This document shows, piece after piece, positions 1 through 10,004 of a stretch of DNA of 21,859 bases. The notes under the pieces were generated by a model. It did no database searches. It was not told the DNA's origin and saw only the letters and a program-made list of their open reading frames with translations. Within the stretch, counting starts at the first letter, position 1, and the number at the start of each line of letters is the position of its first letter. The position numbers were made by a program, and so were the translations under genes. The DNA comes from Pholiota molesta (lineage: Eukaryota; Basidiomycota; Agaricomycetes; Agaricales; Strophariaceae). Where the stretch lies: the NCBI GenBank assembly GCA_014925825.1, contig JACGCK010000466.1, positions 1-21,859 on the forward strand. The letters are read 5' to 3'.

Positions 1-390
1 AGTACTCTTCGCCTTGTTACAAGCGCCCACAATGGCCTGGCCGACGGTCTGCGCCTTGGTCAGGAAGTCCTTTACGCTGGCGAGGTCCTTGTGATGGTGG
101 TGTCTGTGGTGTTGATTTTGGTGAGGACACCCAGTGCGGATCCCAGGCCAGAGACAACGGCGTTCGCTGAGGCCGAGCATTCGATGTTTTGGAGGATGTC
201 GCTGAGCGAAGCACGCTGTTCGAGAGAACGGACATCGACTTGGGGTTGATATACGGGAGCTTAATGACATTAACAGCTATCAGTCAAAGGAAAAAATGTA
301 CCTCATATTAATGGACTTACCAGCGATTGATGACTGCCAGAGGCAGACCGTAAGAATCGAGGCCAAAAGAGTCCTTGAAAGTCTGGCCAT
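1..390 (-). CDS. Small secreted protein, partial at window edge, apparent frame shift
   Basis: The start codon is at 390. Exon 1 (390..321) encodes an N-terminal signal peptide (MARLSRTLLASILTVCLW, then QSSIA), a basic start followed by a hydrophobic core. Intron 320..260 (61 nt) has donor GTAAGT and acceptor AAG. Exon 2 (259 downwards) encodes a mature part beginning APVYQPQVDVRSLEQR, with a Cys in NIECSAS. In this frame there is a stop at 74..72. Shifting one base inside the CACCACCATCAC run near position 93 opens the rest of the frame to the window edge, reading KDLASVKDFLTKAQTVGQ and then IVGACNK. That composition, helical with few Cys, matches the basidiomycete small secreted proteins that carry a second Cys near the C-terminus. 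The alternatives are a genuine 85-residue protein or a decayed gene. The function is unknown. The signal peptide and intron are seen directly; the family likeness is from memory. Confidence 0.6.
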
Positions 391-2380
391 GTCGGTGATG
401 TGGTCAGCCTTAGGAGATGAAAGAAAGAGTGGCTAGGTATCGAGCTGGGTTAATCAATCGAAAGTAGACAAAAAAAAAAAAGGAAAACGAAAGACTGGAC
501 ACCAGGTCTTCAAACGAAGGGAAGATCTAAAAGGATGAGACTTAGGAAATTAATCCACCCTTTTGTCCCTTTTTATACGATTTTTGGCAAGTTTTTTCTT
601 GCTTATAAATAGTATGCAAGAGGGTCAGATCTGCCAGAGCATGTTGGACATGAATGTCAACCTTTCCAACAATGTGTGAGTATTTGTGGTTGGGATAAAG
701 ATAGCCTACAATTAAAAATAGTGCCACAGCCTATCTTTAAACCTATCTGATCGCCCGGTGTTCATTAAGGGTATTAAACCGGGGAGTAAATGGGATCCTA
801 GTAGGCCGATTATTTTTCACTGTTATACAAGTGGCACAAGTGGTTGAAAGATACATTAGTTATTAGTAAGAAATGGGTGCAGCGGACGATACGAAGGATG
901 GGCGTAGAGAGAAGCTGCTATTCTGCTCTGGACTGCCGTCGAGCTGCCAAGCAAGTCCCAAAACGTTATACATATTTGATGTCGCTCGATGTCCCCATAA
1001 CCTTGTGCGCTCAAAGCAATCCCTCTAGCACACAGTGTTCAGTTCATGTGCTTCACCGACAGCGGTGCCAAAGGTATGGTAGCAACAATCTGTCACCCTC
1101 AAGTCATCTTACTGATGCACCCACCCACTTCGACAGGTGAGTCCAGCGCGAGAATGACGACCGTGACTGTTGTACAGCTCCGAACATGGGAATAAGGACG
1201 ACCTAATGACGTGAAGAGTGTTGTTTAAGTCAACCACAAGGTCTGAAGTAAGTCTGGAGGGCGGTGTTCAATGAGAATATTTCATTTATAGATCTTAACA
1301 ATCTATTTTCAACGCTTGAATGTAGGTCTCGGTCCTCGGAAAGTCGCCAAGGGGACTGGACTTTGTGCACTCTACAGTAGAATCAATTGGAAAGAGTGTA
1401 CACCGAGGTTTTCACCCTTGAATAAGTTTGGAATCATCAGCGTTGCGCAATGTCCAGAAACAAAGAAAGTATTCTGCAGACATACGACTCATGATATCTA
1501 GTGGGCTGGCAGTTCCTTCTTGAGATGTTCTCGACGCTGGCCAGGCCCTTGGCCGAAGTAGGTCGCATACTTACTGAGGAAAACATACCCGTTATATTTG
1601 TCGAGGACGTAGGGCGCCGAGGCTACAAAATAGATTGGTGTGGAGCAGTCAGTATCTTGGAGAGCGTCGCTAGTCGCGCGAGGAGCTACAGTGGATCGGA
1701 GCAGTCAAATATCGGAAGTGTACAGTAGCTATAATGAGAACAAAATATATCAGTTGCAAACGCATTGAAGAATATCAACGTTTGTTCAATTGTCTACTAC
1801 AAGTAGTAGAGTGAGTCCCTTAGTCGGAGCTTCCGAAGTGGCCCTGCCGATCGTCGATGAAAGCCAATCCATTGAGATTGTTCAAATACGCATTTCGAGG
1901 GAAAAAATGCACGGATAGTCCACTTTGTTGCAAATATAGAAAACATTCATCGATGATGCAATGTAATAGCACAATATGTCCTGAAAAGAATTAGAAGGAC
2001 TGCTTGAAATTATGGGGCAGCTGGTAGAGGAATGCATAGCAGTCAATTTTCTCAGCGACGGGCGGAGGTAGCAAGTTTTTGATGTATTTTTCCATCATAA
2101 AGGGCGGCCAGCATGAATGACAGCTCTGTATAATCAAGGAGTACTCATCTAGAGACGTTGCCATCATGCAACGTCCATGGCCAGGCCATTTCAAGGGAGT
2201 GCATTACCATGCTAGGGTTCGAGAACTCTTAGGAAGCTCCTACCGACATTTAATCGTTTGACAGTATTATGTGGTGACGAATCTATATTACAGCGCCCAT
2301 AAGTAATCTGAGATGAGTGTAAGGCTCGTACCCATCTAATAATAATAAAATCCAGAACCAGATACCTGACTTCCCAACGA
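391..2380. other. Long stretch without a convincing gene
   Basis: I find no supported gene here. The open frames are short and have repetitive or low-complexity translations, no family motif, and no chain of splice sites joining them. There is an A-rich tract near 471-482, and the first part probably holds the promoter and 5' UTR of the small secreted protein. A 75-codon open frame at 1501..1728 on the plus strand shows no recognisable domain. It contains two imperfect copies of a GGAGCAGTCA-containing element (near 1645 and 1697), too short to call a repeat family. Confidence 0.5.
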
Positions 2381-3624
2381 TCATATCCACCGCGGAACAG
2401 TGGTATTTCCGGTACCCGCATCATCTCCTGGAAGAGGAATGTCCATCCCGATTTTATCGACGACGTAGTAGCTGAAGAACAGCACTTTGAAGGCGATGGC
2501 GATGCCTAGGTGGATTGCGCCTAATAGGATGATGAGCAACCGCGTTGCTTTTGCTTCGGCCTGGTGGGAAGGATAATGAGATGGAGATGCGGTAGAAAAA
2601 ATCGAGAAAAACTGACAGATGCAAGGATGGGATAGATATTTGATCCAAGGAACCAGCCCGAGAGCCCGAAGGCGAGGGCTACTAGCACCCAACGGACGAT
2701 GGGTACTGGAATGACACAGAGAACCTAAAGTACAGATATGATTCATCAATATGAGGTATCGGTCGGAAGAATCGTCGAAACTAACTGCGACAGGAATCCA
2801 AACGAATTGAGCATAACCCCATACTGATAGCGCTTCTATCACACTCCATTCACCGACGCCAACGTATCGAAGCGCTAGCCAAAGCAGGACAGGCACCGCA
2901 AGGCCATAAGAGTACACTATGGTCACTGCGATGCTGAGAAGCTGGAAGTCGTAGTCATACTCGGCGTTTGATGACAGGTATTTGGCGATGGAAGCACCGA
3001 GGGACGATGACAGGAAGAGTGCGAATATGAGGGTCGTGAGTGTCCAGAAAGGTCCGTATAGGTCAGGAGGGTTGAGATGTGTTGGAATATAGGTTCGTGC
3101 TTCTGTTGGAATGAGAGTGGTGTAACATCTTTGCAACACCTTCAAGAAGATGAGTAGGAGCTTTGAAGTTCGATAGCAAGCAAAGACATACCGTGTGGGT
3201 GTCCACATCGAAGTAGGGTTGATAATATTCAACATTCCAGAAGCTTCCGCTGCCTTTTCTCTGATTCTCATCTGCTAGATATCCTGGGGTAATCCAATGA
3301 CATCAGATCCTGTTGCATGCACAACGGCGTGCGCCTTGTACAGACGAGCACAGAAATACTTACGTCTGTCCGCGTTTCCTACTCCAGCAGTTCTGGGCGA
3401 GTTGGGATTGTTATTCGATGCCTCTGAACCAAGAAATGCTATCAAAATAGTCATTAGGCCTTAACGTGGAGGACAACGCCGAACTGCGCGCATACATTTG
3501 AACTGGAGACCTTCAGGCCCTTCTTCTAACCGTTGCTGTGATAGATAGAAAACGTGTAAGAAAACTGATGTCGAAGATATTGTTGCATACTGACGTCGTC
3601 TGCCTCGACTTGGACGTAGGCCAT
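2381..3624 (-). CDS. Yip1-family (YIPF1/2-like) Golgi membrane protein
   Basis: The Yip1 domain (PF04893) family comprises multi-pass ER/Golgi proteins that bind Rab GTPases and act in vesicle transport. Seven exons: 3624..3591, 3525..3496, 3438..3364, 3283..3192, 3139..2786, 2724..2617 and 2560..2381, giving 290 residues with all phases consistent. The protein starts MAYVQVEADD, followed by a soluble cytosolic N-terminus of about 85 residues containing SFWNVEYYQPYFDVDT. The Yip1 signature PPDLYGPFWTLTTLIFAL opens the membrane part. The later segments (LLSIAVTIVYSYGLAVPVLL, YAQFVWIPVAVLCVIPV, WVLVALAFGLSGWFLG, LLIILLGAIHLGIAIAF) give about five membrane spans, the family norm. The last exon ends in a short hydrophilic tail after VDKIGMDIPLPG. 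The frame is intact. The gene is divergent from the permease, with 376 bp between the two starts. The YIPF1/2 rather than YIPF3-7 assignment is inferred from the length and the PDLYGPFW motif. Confidence 0.88.
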
Positions 3625-4000
3625 GGTGTTGTGCTCGTCGTCGTGAATGGAACGTGTGCTGGACACCAGGACAGTGCCGGTCGTCCCACCCTTTTGATGG
3701 CATCAAGCAATGATTCTCGAGGCTAAACAAGTCTAACGCTTATGTAACTTTCCGTTAAACGACCAGTGGCAGGCTGGCCCAAGCTGCTTCCTGCCACCAA
3801 AGTGAATCAAAACTCAAAAAGGCTCAACGATAGCTCTTTATAAACGATCTGCGCGAAGGAGAATTCCTGCTTTCCTTTTTTGAACTAAGGATGCGCGTCA
3901 ATTCCACGTAGATATCAACACTACCGTCTCCTTTCCAGCCATTTCAAGATTTCACCCCACTTTCCTCTCCCACTCACACCATTTCCGTTTGGAATTTTCA
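3625..4000. promoter_or_regulatory. Divergent intergenic/promoter region between Yip1 gene and permease
   Basis: These 376 bp separate the starts of two divergent genes, so both promoters must lie here or overlap into the genes. A TATA-like CTTTATAAAC sits at 3836-3845, oriented for the plus-strand permease. A pyrimidine-rich tract at about 3925-3985 lies just upstream of its first ATG at 4001, as is common before fungal start codons. No specific transcription-factor site can be supported. Confidence 0.4.
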
Positions 4001-6873
4001 ATGTCCTCGTTTTCCATGACAGAAGCATCGGGCCACTCCTGCAAAAGTTCCCTACCAAGGACAGAGACACTGAAGGAGCCGAAGACGACAATGAACGCAC
4101 GTCGACGAACTCATGGGTGGCTGTAGAACCCCCACAAAGCATTCCATCGGTGCCAGAAAGTAAGGACCATCAGCAACTAGCAAATCATCTTATTGGACTG
4201 CTCATTTCTCCGTTTACAAGGTGACTTGCACGCGCGTCATCGACCGCACGACGATGTTATTCTAAGCGACGCGATCACGAACAACGCGATCGCGAACGAC
4301 GCGATACCTCCACCGTCGTTCACAGCTTCGCAATTCGGGATAATCCTCCGCCACCAACGTCTACGGCCAGCCGATAATTCAGGGCTCAAAAGCGTCAGCA
4401 CATACCCATCGCGATTCATCAACCTTACGAACTCGTTCGAATTCGCTGGTTGGGGCTCAATAACGCGTCTAAAGCTCTCAACCGAAGACTACAACGAGGG
4501 ACTGTCGCGTGTCCAAGCTCTACGGAAAGAGCAGGTCCTTGGCCAGTTTCTGGCGAGTGGGTTAGCGGGAAACGCGGTTTTGGGGAGTGTGTTCTATGCC
4601 TTGCCTGCAGTGGTGGCTGTAGGCGGGATTTAGTGAGGCATTTTTGCGTTTGCTGTAAATCCGTACATACTAACGGACATCCAATCACCTTTTAATAGCT
4701 CGCCTATTTCGCTATTCATAGCCACCTTGATCCTGTTCTTGTGGCGTCCAATTATGGAAGAACTGGCATCGGCATTGCCCATTAGTGGAGGCCCCTATAC
4801 ATATATGTATACCCATTCGTTCTTTGCATTTCGAGATTTCGCAGCGCTGATGAAATTACTTGGTCAGCTTGAACGTTTCAACGAAAGGCTTCGCACTCGT
4901 CGGTGCAGCTCTGCTTCTACTAGATTTTGCTTCTACATCCATTGTCTCTGCCGCCACCGCCGCCACCTACCTTGGGGGAGAAGTCTCTTCCCTTCCCTTC
5001 CCCGTTTGGGTTGGCGCAATCATCATCCTCGTATTGTTCACCCTCGTCAGTCTAATAGGCGTCCGCGAGAATGCTCGTCTAACGCTGGCTGTACTATCTT
5101 TGCACGTAAGTGACAACTATAATAGCTAATGAGAGAGGAAACGTTAAGCCCTGGACGTTTTAAGGTTGTGTCTATGATCATCCTTATCATTGCTTCTGTG
5201 ATCCATTGGGGTGAAACAGGAAATAGTCAGTTCAAGGCTAATTGGAACCTTGGGAGGGCCTCAAGGGGAACCAGCACGGCGGTCGTTTCCCACCAAATAT
5301 ACTACGGGATCTGCCTAGGAATGCTTGGTCTTACAGGCTTCGAATGTGCGTTGCTAGCCCATGGTGTCTTGTTCCCTCCAAGTTGAGCCTTCTTTCTGAC
5401 TAGGTACTCCATCTTATGTATCGCGGATCAAGCCTGAAAAGTACCCTTTGGTGCTCAGGAACTTGCACCTTCCCGCCATTATTTTGAATACAGTGATGAT
5501 GCTACTGGTGTTGGCTCTGATCCCCTAGACGTCATCCTTGGGGGTGCCAATGTTCTGAGCGTTCTTGCGCAAGCAGTAGGCAGCGTTCCTTTGAAAATCC
5601 GTTTCTCAGTGCTCTGATGACCAAGATATACAGTCAGGAGGGCGGTGGCTGCGCACATGGATAGTCGTCGATGCCATCGTCGTTCTATGCGGGGGCGTAC
5701 TCACAGGTATTCATCCCGCTATTCCGTTTCGCACTACGCATCAACACTAAAATATACCAAGGAATACTCAGCGCATGCGAACTATTGCAACAACTAGCCC
5801 TGCACCGCGTGCTCCCCAAATTCTTTCTATATCTCATGCCCCGAATGGGGTCTCCCTACGTGTCCGTGCTTTGCTTCGCCGCCTTCAGCGGGATGCTCTA
5901 CGCCACGGCCGGCGCGAGCCTGAACATCATCTCCGAGATGTTCTCCCTCGTCTGGCTCTGCGTCATGGCGCTGTTCCCGGTCTCGCTCCTGCTGCTCAAG
6001 TTCAACCGCGGGCGGCTGCCGCGGCAGAGGCAGACGAGGCTCGTCGTCGTCGTCGCTGCGCTGGTCGTTGTCCCGGTGGTGTTTGCGGGGAACGTGGCGT
6101 ATAAGCCGCAGACGGCTGGGTGAGTTGTTCGATGCTTTGTTGTTTGGTTTTGTGGAGTGACTTTTTTTTTTTATGTTGTTAGATATTTCGCGGCGTATTT
6201 CATCGGTATTATCGCCGTTTTCTCTGCGACCCAGAATAAAGTCCGTCTACTACGGTGGGTATATTGGGTGTATGATCAATATCCTGCTCTTCATGATTGG
6301 AATGCCACCCGTGCCTGGGGTGGGAAGTTGATTGGTCTTATGAGTCGCCTCAGAAGGCAGGAAGTGTGCATTTTGGTGAAGACAGATGAGGTACGTCGAT
6401 GGAACGATCACCCCTCTGCGATTACTTATATTATTTTTCTATTCAAATAGATCAATAACCTGTTTCATATGATTTTGTATGTGCGTAAGAACGAGGAGAC
6501 CTCATATTTGAAGATTGTGCATTTCTACGAAGAAGAGAAAGGGATTCCTTCCGAACTGGAGGCAAATGCGAAGAGTAAGCAAACTTTGTATCATGGACCA
6601 TAGAATGCGTTAACTTGATCCACCTTTAGTCCTTGACGAAGCTTTCCCTGAGATTACCATCGACCTAGTGAGACTTGCACTTCCATATCTGGCTCTTCTT
6701 CCTCTAACAAGTTTCTTTCCAAGATCCTCGTCAGTGGACATTTCGAACCACCCAGCGTCGCTGCGTTGTCCCACCGTCTCGGTATTCCACAAGCTTTGAT
6801 GTTTATGACATGCCCTAGTGTCGAATGTCCTTATTCGATTGCGGACTTTGGCACGCGGATCATTTCTCTTTAA
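4001..6873 (+). CDS. APC-superfamily amino-acid permease with C-terminal soluble domain; two frame shifts
   Basis: Plasma-membrane amino-acid/polyamine transporter of the APC superfamily. Twelve exons: 4001..4159, 4221..4632, 4699..4806, 4868..5105, 5165..5345, 5404..5575, 5634..5706, 5762..6119, 6183..6390, 6451..6574, 6630..6667 and 6724..6873, about 740 residues if repaired. The first span is clear (VLGQFLASGLAGNAVLGSVF), followed by WRPIMEELASALPISGGPY, typical of this family, then further spans up to YFAAYFIGIIAVFSA. A cytosolic tail of about 170 residues follows and contains ILVKTDEINNLF and VSGHFEPPSVAALSHRLG. Two single-base losses break the frame. In exon 1, the ATG at 4001 hits TAG at 4124 while the frame joined to exon 2 has no ATG. 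In exon 6, TAG at 5526 falls where ALIP should run into LDVILGGANVLS. All splice sites are intact. It may be a recent pseudogene or carry sequence errors. The substrate cannot be told. Confidence 0.85.
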
Positions 6874-8146
6874 ATTTGCGTTGTACTATTTTGCTTCATT
6901 ATTACATAGTTGATCTTGTCTTTTATATTTTTTTGGGCCGACTGTTGTTACTTCTGGGAGCGGCTCAATGTTCAACACAACATTGATTTCACGAGAAAAT
7001 GGCGAGACTGGGGCTAAGGTAAATATGCAACCGTTGCCTAGCGATATTAGGGATTTTATATAGGCATAAGTAATCAGTTTTCGATCGAAAGTTGGAAAAT
7101 ATACATCAGCGAATTGAGCCAATACTTACTTAGTGCTCAGAACGACTTGCCCTCTGCACTACATAGCAAACACAACCACAGATGTGCGATCAGCCCATCC
7201 ATTTTCCTTTCCAGATTGTTTTCCACCTCTTTCTTGCTGCCGGCAGTGCCTGCATCCCCGGCCTCTGGCTTCCCCATTGTAGATCCCAATGGATATTTCT
7301 CATGGTCTTCCAGGTCCTTCGTGCGGCGCTGAAATGGCAACTCCTCGACGCGTTAAGGCCATTTAATGTTCTCAATGTCAAGGTGGCCTGCGATCTGACC
7401 ATTTGACGCAACGTAGATTACCAATGCCAAGCAATGGACGAATCCGGAAGTACTTACTATTTATAGTAATCGTGCATCGAGCAATTATCGATCCTTTCGC
7501 AGGGTAGGCACTGGTTGACTATGGCCCCATTTGCTACGGACGCCCTTGGCATTCAGCCAATTCAGCTACTACATTATAAGGGTCTTTAGGTAAGATTTAT
7601 AGTAAATGGTATATGTTGGTCACAGGGCTAGCATATTGATCTCAGCCCCGACATGTTCGATACTTGATCATGATTGATTGAATCGTCCACAATGATATTC
7701 TTTGCCAAACTTCTAGAAAATTTGATTGATATTCTTTTACATACATAGTTCAAGTTGGAGTTCTCACAGTGCTATTTTAGCCTCAAATTGTCGACCTTCT
7801 ATGATATTTGATAGAAATGCTATTGATAGCTACTATGATAACAATTATAATCTTTCCTTTCATCGCATTCTGCTGTCAAAGAATCTATGTACCTGTTTCG
7901 AGGTTTATTCAAGGTTAGGTGTATATACGGTGGCCACTGACCATCTGATATTTGATCAAAGAAAAAATTGTCCAGTGGACGGCCCTCCCAATAGGCTTTA
8001 TAATTTAAATGGGTTTCTTTATTGTCTCTTCTGTTGACGAGCTATTTGGGTTCTCCGATGGATAACAAATGTGGTAGCTCAGAAACTGAAGGCGGCGAAG
8101 GTGGCTTTGAAACCTCCAATGAATTTTGAGGCCTAGGCGATAGCCG
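6874..8146. other. AT-rich intergenic stretch with one doubtful open segment
   Basis: This stretch lies downstream of the permease. About 7400-8146 is AT-rich and has no supported coding sequence. On the minus strand, 7440..7137 reads open apart from one in-frame TAA near 7354. Its two halves contain GHLDIENIKWP and PFQRRTKDLEDHEKYPLG, and there are GTAAGT donors nearby (around 7453 and 7131). I do not recognise any family. It could be a decayed small gene or chance. Confidence 0.3.
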
Positions 8147-8701
8147 CATTCGTGAGCGCCTTTCGGATTGGAACGTCGCATTTAAACAGAGAATTGACTG
8201 CTGACAATTTTAGGCAAGGTAGGTTGACACAAAACATTGAACTGCTTTGAACATCATTTCGAAAACGTGAAATATCATTGCAGAAGATAGTGGAACCGAT
8301 GGTCGTACTGATCATAATATATGAATTCCGCCGGCTGGTCATCATGATCAGGAAAACACTCCTCAATCAAGATGGATTCTTAATCATCAATGCCGCCTCC
8401 GAGAATGATAATCAAAGTTGAGGAACAAAAGATTGCGTCAGAAAGAAGAAAAAAGAGAAAAAAAGGAAAGCTTTCTCAGTTGGAGCTTCCGAATACTATA
8501 CTTTGTTGAATGTGCTCAGCTTGAAGTCAGGGTTGGTGGCATGGGCGTCAATGCCACGCTTGGCGGAATAGTCCGATAGATCCTTCCAGGATCCTTTTGT
8601 ATATAGTGAAGGGGACATTCCCGTCCTTATCCTTTCCAGATGCACTGTCCAGGAGCTTTCTGATAAACGGTACATTGGGTTTGGCCTGGCTCGGTCCAAG
8701 G
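8147..8701 (-). pseudogene. Heme-thiolate peroxygenase (peroxidase family 2) pseudogene, 5'-truncated copy A
   Basis: This is a relic of the peroxygenase gene at 14121-15259, sharing its third exon, last intron, last exon and about 200 bp of 3' flank. The third-exon homologue starts abruptly at 8701 (PSQAKPNVPFI, then KLLDSASGKDKDGN); everything encoding the heme-ligand Cys and the EHD catalytic residues is missing. Several lesions are visible when compared with copy B: a duplicated GGATC-containing insertion near 8582-8600; a 5-nt TAGTA insertion near 8497; the donor GT changed to CT near 8480; the acceptor AG lost near 8424; a TAA in the last exon near 8380; and about 145 bp deleted from the last exon at 8341-8345. 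No function is expected. Confidence 0.85.
8147..8701 (-). repeat. Segmental duplication, copy A (partner 13915..14622)
   Basis: The left boundary is the shared CGCCTTTCGGATTGGAACGT near 8157, which recurs near 13925. The right boundary is at the shared GGTTTGGCCTGGCTCGG next to 8690 and 14610. The partner has the same orientation and lies about 5.8 kb away. The homology includes non-coding 3' flank, so it arose by DNA duplication rather than by retroposition; the intron is retained too. Confidence 0.85.
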
Positions 8702-10004
8702 ACCTGCGTCAAGTCGCCGACGATCTGCGCGACATTCGCAGGATGAGTAATAAGGAATATGGCGGAAATGGGGAATTCATAAATCACTCGAATTGGTGAG
8801 CCTATGTTCGTACACAGAGAGCTCCATGCATGTCGGATGCGACTGGCAAGAGAACATATATAGAATCAGAATGGGCCGGAGGCGGTGCGTGAAGGCCTGA
8901 CGCACGACGATGGGAGGCGATGGGAGTATTCCGCAACACCCATTGGCGCAAAGACAGGGTTTGGAGGGCAAGGGAACATCACGCCCGAAATTGAGGTCAG
9001 AGGAAGTGGCCATGGGCTAAGCGCAACGACATGGAGTCGCCTCTTGAAGTCAGAGTCGCATGCGCGACACCGCGCGGCGCGCCGGGTTTTCTGGATCTGA
9101 TCTTTAGATTTTTGAGCCATGGATGCAGTCTTAAAATCTTTGCTATGTAGTGACGTACTCGAGTACATAGTCTATGCTTATCGGTATGGATTTGTGCTAT
9201 CAAGATCATTGATACCAATTCCAAAATTGTCGAAACAATAATGTTGAAACATTGATACATCTACGCATAGCTGAACGTCGTGATCCGCTGGTACGTTTAT
9301 TAAAGTGGTTATTAAGTACAAGGTCAAAAAAAAAAGGCCCGGAAGACAAAATAACAAGCAAAGTTTATATGAGGCTATGCATAGTGGTTGAGCAAAAATG
9401 ACTCCTGAGCAGTGAGTATTACTGAGTGCTGAGTCCCGAATCTTGCACGAATCGAAGTTTTTGGCCAGGTGTTTTTTGGCTGTGGGACCAAGATCTAGAG
9501 ATCAGCTAAGATCAGCCGCTATCAGCCAACCTGTGTCGAACTAAGGTCCAATGATCATTTGACGATCATTTCTCCCACTCTCATTGTTGTCTCATTGCCA
9601 GCTCGCGCCCGTTCTGCGCAGCAGCTGTTCATACTATGTATACACACTCTCTTGTAATCTATCTTTACTTGGTAAGTATGCAGATGATTCACTTGAATTG
9701 ATGCTCCAGATTTGAGGTGAGAACTCTATGGCGGTGTTGGTTGTTGCACACCATCTCACACCAGTCACCCACTGCCCGAACAGCGCCCATGCGCCTAATA
9801 TTAGCACAGGCGCTTTGCACGGCCTGTGTATTCAAGGTGCCCAACATGGCTATGTATCGTTTCATATTGATATAAATTTGTGGAAGTACGTATATATGCT
9901 GGACTCTCTGGCCAAAAGTTATCAGCATTCATACACAACTATCTAAGGGCTGCCCTCATCGATTACTCGTAACTTTTTTTTTGACATCCACCACATCTAC
10001 ATCT
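8702..10004. other. Intergenic stretch with a GC-rich island; upstream region of the EF-hand/ZZ gene
   Basis: No supported gene. The block at about 8877-9095 is distinctly more GC-rich than its surroundings (it includes GCGCGACACCGCGCGGCGCG) and is open on both strands for 70-100 codons. Neither translation resembles a known family or the missing 5' half of the adjacent peroxygenase. The part from 9260 on is ordinary AT-rich spacer. A pyrimidine-rich stretch near 9573-9600 and a possible 5' UTR splice site pair (GTAAGT near 9672, CAG near 9708) precede the EF-hand/ZZ gene. A T-run (9974-9982) lies just upstream of its ATG. Confidence 0.4.

Noticed and set aside
1640..1715. Short direct repeat around GGAGCAGTCA
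   Set aside because: Two imperfect copies of about 12-18 nt are within chance for this length and have no flanking structure.
844..1728. Three plus-strand open frames of 61-98 codons that look like a possible gene chain
   Set aside because: No splice signals join them in phase, the translations show no motif, and the composition is like the surrounding spacer.
1826..1840. GGAGCTTCCGAA matching the end of the third peroxygenase exon, suggesting a third relic
   Set aside because: The match is only 12 nt and the sequence on both sides differs completely from both copies.
2212..2230. GGGTTCGAGAAC resembling a tRNA T-loop
   Set aside because: No cloverleaf stems are found on either side.
7726..8037. 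103-codon plus-strand open frame
   Set aside because: The text is AT-rich with an aromatic and Asn/Ser bias and no motif, typical of random frames in AT-rich spacer.
9480..9560. Repeated GATCAGC and ATGATCAT elements upstream of the EF-hand/ZZ gene
   Set aside because: Units of 7-8 nt without regular spacing; no known binding site can be assigned.
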